Shown here piece by piece: positions 7,078 to 9,579 of a stretch of DNA of 9,579 nt. This stretch comes from UBA7359 sp964392105 (GTDB taxonomy: Bacteria; Pseudomonadota; Gammaproteobacteria; Eutrophobiales; Eutrophobiaceae). A program made the position numbers and the translations under genes. Location: the NCBI GenBank assembly GCA_964392105.1, contig CAYMPA010000116.1, positions 1 through 9,579 on the forward strand, written 5' to 3'. The notes under the pieces were generated by a model, which was not told the DNA's origin, made no database searches, and was given only the letters and a program-made list of their open reading frames with translations. Position 1 is the stretch's first letter; every line of letters begins with the position of its first letter.

Positions 7078-7938
7078 ATGTCACGGCCCTTACGGGTTGA
7101 ATACCCCGGTGCGATTTATCATGTTACGTCTCGCGGTAATGCCCGTTCCGATATTTATCTAACGCAACAAGACCGACGCACTTTTCTCAGCATCCTTGAG
7201 CAAACCTGTGAACGTTATCACTGGCGTTGCTATGCCTGGTGTTTGATGACGAATCATTATCATTTAGTTATCGAAACAGAACAGGCCAACTTGTCACGTG
7301 GTATGCGACAGTTAAATGGTATCTATACACAAACCTTTAATCGCACGCATCAACGTGTGGGTCATTTATTCCAAGGAAGATACAAAGCCATACTGGTCGA
7401 GAAAGACAGTTACCTGTTAGAAGTCATACGTTATGTCATATTGAATCCAGTTCGTGCACATATTATCAAGACTGCGGGACAATATCCCTGGAGCAGTTAC
7501 CGTGCAATGATAGACAAAGTAACCCCGCCAGAATGGCTAGCGAAAGACAAAATACTCGGTCACTTTGGTAAACGACTATCAACGGCACAGAAACACTTTA
7601 TTCACTTTATACGAGAAGGTGTGAATCAACCCTCACTTTGGGAACAACTGCGACAGCAACTTTATCTGGGCGATGAACAGTTTGTACATCGACAGCAGAT
7701 GAAACAAGACTTAGAGAGAGACCTAACAGAAATCCCCAAGATACAACGACGACACGCGATAACCTCGCTTGACGATTATGCAAGGAAATACCATCAGCGT
7801 AACGATGCTATTTATGCAGCTTATAAAAGTAGTGTTTATAGTCAAAAGGACATCGCAGATTATTTTAATTTGCATTACAGCTCAGTCAGCAAGATTGTAA
7901 AGCAATATGAAATGAATAAAGAGGAAGCAATGATATGA
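7078..7938 (+). CDS. REP-associated tyrosine transposase (Y1, IS200-like HUH) with C-terminal HTH
   Basis: A 286-residue HUH single-strand transposase. It opens with the typical MSRPLRVEYPGAIYHVTSRGN (residues 1-21). The metal-binding HUH-type motif is NHYH at 59-62, and LFQGRYKAI follows at 98-105. The catalytic-helix region is SYLLEVIRYVILNPVRA (111-127), with Tyr119 or Tyr112 as the nucleophile, then YPWSSYR at 136-142. The C-terminus, from about 254 (YSQKDIADYFNLHYSSVSKIV), looks like a helix-turn-helix. An upstream ATG at 7003 would add 25 residues unlike the family. The ATG at 7078 is chosen because AAGGAAG (7064-7070) sits seven bases before it and because the conserved N-terminus begins there. 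It lies between the 25-base inverted ends that it presumably acts on. Family role: nicking and joining at REP-like sequences. All catalytic residues appear intact. Confidence 0.9.
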   Translation: MSRPLRVEYPGAIYHVTSRGNARSDIYLTQQDRRTFLSILEQTCERYHWRCYAWCLMTNHYHLVIETEQANLSRGMRQLNGIYTQTFNRTHQRVGHLFQGRYKAILVEKDSYLLEVIRYVILNPVRAHIIKTAGQYPWSSYRAMIDKVTPPEWLAKDKILGHFGKRLSTAQKHFIHFIREGVNQPSLWEQLRQQLYLGDEQFVHRQQMKQDLERDLTEIPKIQRRHAITSLDDYARKYHQRNDAIYAAYKSSVYSQKDIADYFNLHYSSVSKIVKQYEMNKEEAMI

Positions 7939-7942
7939 ATGT

Positions 7943-7967
7943 ATTCAAGATTCAAGACCTGACCCTA
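7943..7967 (-). repeat. Right inverted end of RAYT element
   Basis: Exact reverse complement of 6963-6987, with ATTCAAG twice (7943-7949, 7950-7956) followed by ACCTGACCCTA. It begins four bases after the transposase stop codon. Confidence 0.9.
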
Positions 7968-7978
7968 AATTTTCCGCG

Positions 7979-8365
7979 TATTTATTGACCTGCTAACGTT
8001 ATATTGAATTAAATCCTGTGCGTGCGCAGATGGTCGAACACCCGGCAGAATATCCCTGGTCAAGTTATCGAGCCAATGCATTGGGTCATGAAGATCCATT
8101 AATTACACATCATTACAAATACAAAGAATTGGGACGCAGTTACGAGTTGCGACAGGCGGCCTATCGTGCATTATTCAAAACACATATCTCAGAGAAGAAA
8201 TTAACTGAAATAAGGGAAGCAACGAACAAGGAATGGGTATTAGGGAGCGACTACTTTAAAGAGAAGATAAGCAGGCAATTGGCAAGGAGAGTCATTCCAA
8301 TGACAAGAGGAGGAGACAGAAAAAGTGAAGCATTCAGAAATCAAAATAATATCAATCGAAACTGA
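7979..8365 (+). pseudogene. 5'-truncated RAYT transposase of a second subfamily
   Basis: The reading frame gives YLLTC, stop, RYIELNPVRAQMVEHPAEYPWSSYRANALG and then a C-terminal tail with AAYRALFKTHI, GSDYFKEKISRQLARRV and GGDRKSEAFR, ending at TGA 8363-8365. This is the second half of a Y1 transposase, from the catalytic-tyrosine helix onward. The HUH half is missing and a TAA (7994-7996) sits inside the most conserved helix, so it is dead. The tail pattern (LG.DPL, AAYRALF, GS..FK..I...L.RRV) differs from the complete RAYT next to it, so it is a different lineage and not a duplicate. Homology starts within about 12 bases of the neighbour's right end, as if that element inserted in it. The missing 5' half is not on the other side, so a deletion also occurred. 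A GTG at 8018 could start a 115-residue frame, but no function is expected. Confidence 0.85.
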
Positions 8366-8377
8366 CCCTTTGGTTTC
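8321..8377 (+). repeat. Direct repeat, copy 1 (3' end of the second RAYT)
   Basis: 57 bases covering the last 14 codons of the truncated RAYT, its stop, and the following CTGACCCTTTGGTTTC. It matches 8743-8799 at 53 of 57 positions. The CTGACCCT core also occurs in the right end of the complete element, so this is the old right terminus of the second RAYT. Confidence 0.85.
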
Positions 8378-8668
8378 GCTGGTTAATACGACTCTTACTG
8401 GAGATCAGCATAACCCCTCCGTCACCATACTAAACGATGGTAGTTTTGTGGTGCTGTGGCAAACCTCTGGCATCAGTGGACAACGGTTTAGCGCGACGGG
8501 CGAGAAGCTGGGGAATGAATTTTTAGTGAGTAACACCGCAGCAGGGGGGGGGATACGAATGTTCCGATGATTGCCAGTTTAGCCAGTGGTGATTTTGTCG
8601 CCGTGTGGTCAGAGTATACAGATGCGTTATATACAGAGATGAAAAGGCGGCATGAAATTACCCAATAG
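8378..8668 (+). pseudogene. Fragment of a giant RTX-type secreted repeat protein (likely former T1SS substrate)
   Basis: Translation shows parts of two repeats. The first is NTTLTGDQHNPSVTILNDG, then SFVVLWQTSGISGQRFSATG and EKLGNEFLVS. The second, one frame over, is DTNVPMIASLASGDFVAVWSEYTDA. Aligning GDQHNPSVTILNDGSFVVLW with GDTNVPMIASLASGDFVAVW shows the shared D, P, L, G, F, V and W positions. Repeats of this kind (NPSVxxLxDGxFVVxW ... GQRFxxxGxxxGxEFxV) are common in very large type I secreted adhesins and toxins. The frames are split by a nine-G run (8544-8552); seven or ten G's would join them. Both ends are cut: the left abuts the RAYT right end at about 8378, and homology fades after about 8630 before TAG 8666-8668. 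The position downstream of hlyB/hlyD-like genes suggests it is what remains of their substrate. That link is inference. Confidence 0.65.
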
Positions 8669-8742
8669 AAGTTAGAAAGACACAACCAAAAACCACTCAA
8701 TCTGGATAATACCGGGATGTTATTTACAGGAGTAAAATCAGG

Positions 8743-8799
8743 AAAAGTGAAGGATTCAGAAAGCAAAATGATATCAATCGAAACTGACCCTTTGATTTC
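8743..8799 (+). repeat. Direct repeat, copy 2 (remnant 3' end of a third RAYT)
   Basis: 53 of 57 bases match 8321-8377. In the equivalent frame it encodes KSEGFRKQNDINRN and TGA (8785-8787), the same C-terminus as the second RAYT (KSEAFRNQNNINRN), followed by the same CTGACCCTTTG(A/G)TTTC terminus. Nothing upstream of about 8740 resembles the transposase, so only the tail survives. Confidence 0.8.
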
Positions 8800-8916
8800 T
8801 GTCATGATCTTGCCAGAAAGAGGGTTCAGACTGGACCATAATAATTAAAGCGGATGGGCAGTTATAAAAAATACTACAGAGATGGAAATTTAAATCATGT
8901 ATAAAAATATGTTTAA

Positions 8917-8940
8917 AAATAAATCCGTCCCCTTTTTGCC
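8917..8940. repeat. Possible terminus of another RAYT-type element
   Basis: AATAAATCCGTCCCCTTTTT, read on the minus strand, starts AAAAAGGGGACGGATTTATT. I recall similar GGGGACGG-containing ends flanking IS200-like transposases in proteobacteria. It is one copy with no partner in the window, so the call is weak. Confidence 0.25.
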
Positions 8941-8966
8941 ATAGATAGTTTGGTCAGGAGATAAAT

Positions 8967-9530
8967 ATGGGCTTAATACTTGTTCCAATTCTATTCTTAT
9001 ATTTAGTTATTGCCGCTGTTGTCACATACAAAGTTTGGAGAATGCCTAAAACATGGCCTAAAAAATTAATGGCAAGTTTAACCAGTATATTTTTATTTAT
9101 AGGTTTTATTGCGGGGGACGCCATTGCTGGCAGGATTTATGTACTGCACCTCTGTGCTAAAGATGGTGGAATTATATTTTATAACTCTGTTGAGATTAGC
9201 CCGGAATATTTTGATGAAAAGGGAAACTTGAAAATTGATGTTAAAGATTATTTTGGGGATGGAATGAAAATTCAGGAGCAGTATCTTGTTAGAACAAGGA
9301 AAGATCAGATAAGTGGAAACGTCAACAAACGGATTGTTGAAGTTGTTGATTTAATAACACATAAAACTATTGCCAAGATCCAATACTACAATGGTGGTGC
9401 TGGTTGGTTTGAAAATATATCTCCAGGAGGTGGAATCAGGTGTCCCGATTTTGATCTTGGATCATTTCAACAAGAATTCTTTTCAAAAATATTTGTATCA
9501 GTTGGTGATAATAAAAAGGAGAAGTTATGA
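8967..9530 (+). CDS. Hypothetical membrane-anchored protein with two N-terminal helices
   Basis: A 187-residue protein I do not recognise. It has two hydrophobic helices, residues about 3-24 (LILVPILFLYLVIAAVVTYK) and about 35-58 (ASLTSIFLFIGFIAGDAIAG), joined by a short positive loop (WRMPKTWPKKL). The inside-positive rule puts that loop in the cytoplasm, so both the N-terminus and the 125-residue C-terminal domain would face the periplasm. The C-terminal domain is mixed in character, has two Cys (about 63 and 159) and a glycine-rich YYNGGAGWFENISPGGG segment. The start is well supported: AGGAG at 8956-8960 sits seven bases before ATG 8967. The stop overlaps the next gene's ATG by four bases (ATGA), so the two are co-translated and probably work together. 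It follows the element debris directly and may belong to a different locus from the T1SS genes. An inhibitor, chaperone or immunity role for the next gene's product is a guess. Confidence 0.85.
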   Translation: MGLILVPILFLYLVIAAVVTYKVWRMPKTWPKKLMASLTSIFLFIGFIAGDAIAGRIYVLHLCAKDGGIIFYNSVEISPEYFDEKGNLKIDVKDYFGDGMKIQEQYLVRTRKDQISGNVNKRIVEVVDLITHKTIAKIQYYNGGAGWFENISPGGGIRCPDFDLGSFQQEFFSKIFVSVGDNKKEKL

Positions 9531-9579
9531 GCAATATATTTCAACAATATTTTGATGGTGCATTAATGTCGTACGAACT
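9527..9579 (+). CDS. Start of an unidentified gene, cut by the window end
   Basis: Only 17 codons are present: MSNIFQQYFDGALMSYE. A strong AGGAG (9517-9521) lies five bases before ATG 9527-9529, which overlaps the preceding stop (ATGA), so this is a real coupled gene. The N-terminus vaguely recalls openings of lipase-like (Mbeg1/DUF2974-type) proteins, but 17 residues cannot decide this. Confidence 0.65.
   Translation, partial: MSNIFQQYFDGALMSYE

Larger units (their letters stand above)
6963..7967 (+). mobile_element. RAYT (REP-associated IS200-like) element, apparently complete, 1005 bases
   Basis: A single Y1 transposase gene is enclosed by perfect 25-base inverted ends (6963-6987 and 7943-7967). 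Each end carries the core AGGGTCAGGT followed by two tandem CTTGAAT heptamers. The flanks show no target duplication, as expected for the IS200/IS605 superfamily, which uses single-strand HUH chemistry. The element abuts the end of the hlyD region on the left and a truncated second RAYT on the right, so it probably landed in an older element. Mobility today cannot be judged from sequence. Confidence 0.8.
8637..8966. other. Gene-free stretch with mobile-element debris
   Basis: No intact gene is seen in these 330 bases. They hold the untraceable end of the secreted-protein fragment (to 8668), about 70 bases I cannot assign, the third RAYT 3' end (8743-8799), an AT-rich stretch, and a possible element terminus at 8917-8940. 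A 105-codon minus-strand frame over 8488-8805 crosses several unrelated pieces and is not called. Confidence 0.6.

Noticed and set aside
8488..8805. 105-codon minus-strand frame
   Set aside because: It crosses the RTX fragment, unassigned DNA and a RAYT tail, so it is a chance frame.
9370..9555. 61-codon plus-strand frame at the right end
   Set aside because: Overlaps the well-supported membrane-protein gene in another frame and the start of the next gene.

Overview
The window looks like an accessory region of an AT-rich (about 40% GC by eye) Gram-negative chromosome, most likely a gammaproteobacterium. The evidence is a HlyB/HlyD-type type I secretion pair, REP-associated (IS200-like) Y1 transposases, and a fragment of a giant secreted repeat protein. 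The genus cannot be named from sequence alone. There are no tRNA, rRNA or CRISPR features.

Left third, minus strand: a class III PLP-dependent aminotransferase (682-2106) is followed 50 bases downstream by a stand-alone cyclic-nucleotide-binding-domain protein (131-631), probably in one operon. Positions 1-130, beyond the end of that operon, hold no gene or terminator I can recognise. A 341-base divergent intergenic region (2107-2447) carries a -10-like box for the aminotransferase, two small dyads, and a GC-rich structured block (2351-2420) that resembles a dispersed repeat or folded leader.

Middle, plus strand: a class I SAM-dependent methyltransferase (2448-3217) is broken by a run of nine A's. 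Next come a HlyB-like ABC exporter with a catalytically dead C39-like domain (3387-5534) and its HlyD-like membrane-fusion partner (5537-6883), two bases apart. Together these last two form the inner-membrane part of a type I secretion system. No TolC gene is in the window.

Right third: where the secreted substrate gene would be expected, the DNA is a graveyard of mobile elements. A complete 1005-base RAYT element (6963-7967) with perfect 25-base inverted ends abuts a 5'-truncated RAYT pseudogene of another subfamily (7979-8365). That runs straight into a two-repeat fragment of an RTX-type secreted protein (about 8378-8668), itself frameshifted at a run of nine G's. A third RAYT 3' end (8743-8799) follows, 53 of 57 bases identical to the end of the second. 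The simplest reading is that the T1SS substrate gene was fragmented by repeated RAYT insertion and deletion, leaving the exporter without an intact local substrate.

Far right: an apparently intact two-gene unit begins, with a 187-residue two-helix membrane protein (8967-9530) overlapping by four bases (ATGA) a gene that runs off the window (9527 onward).
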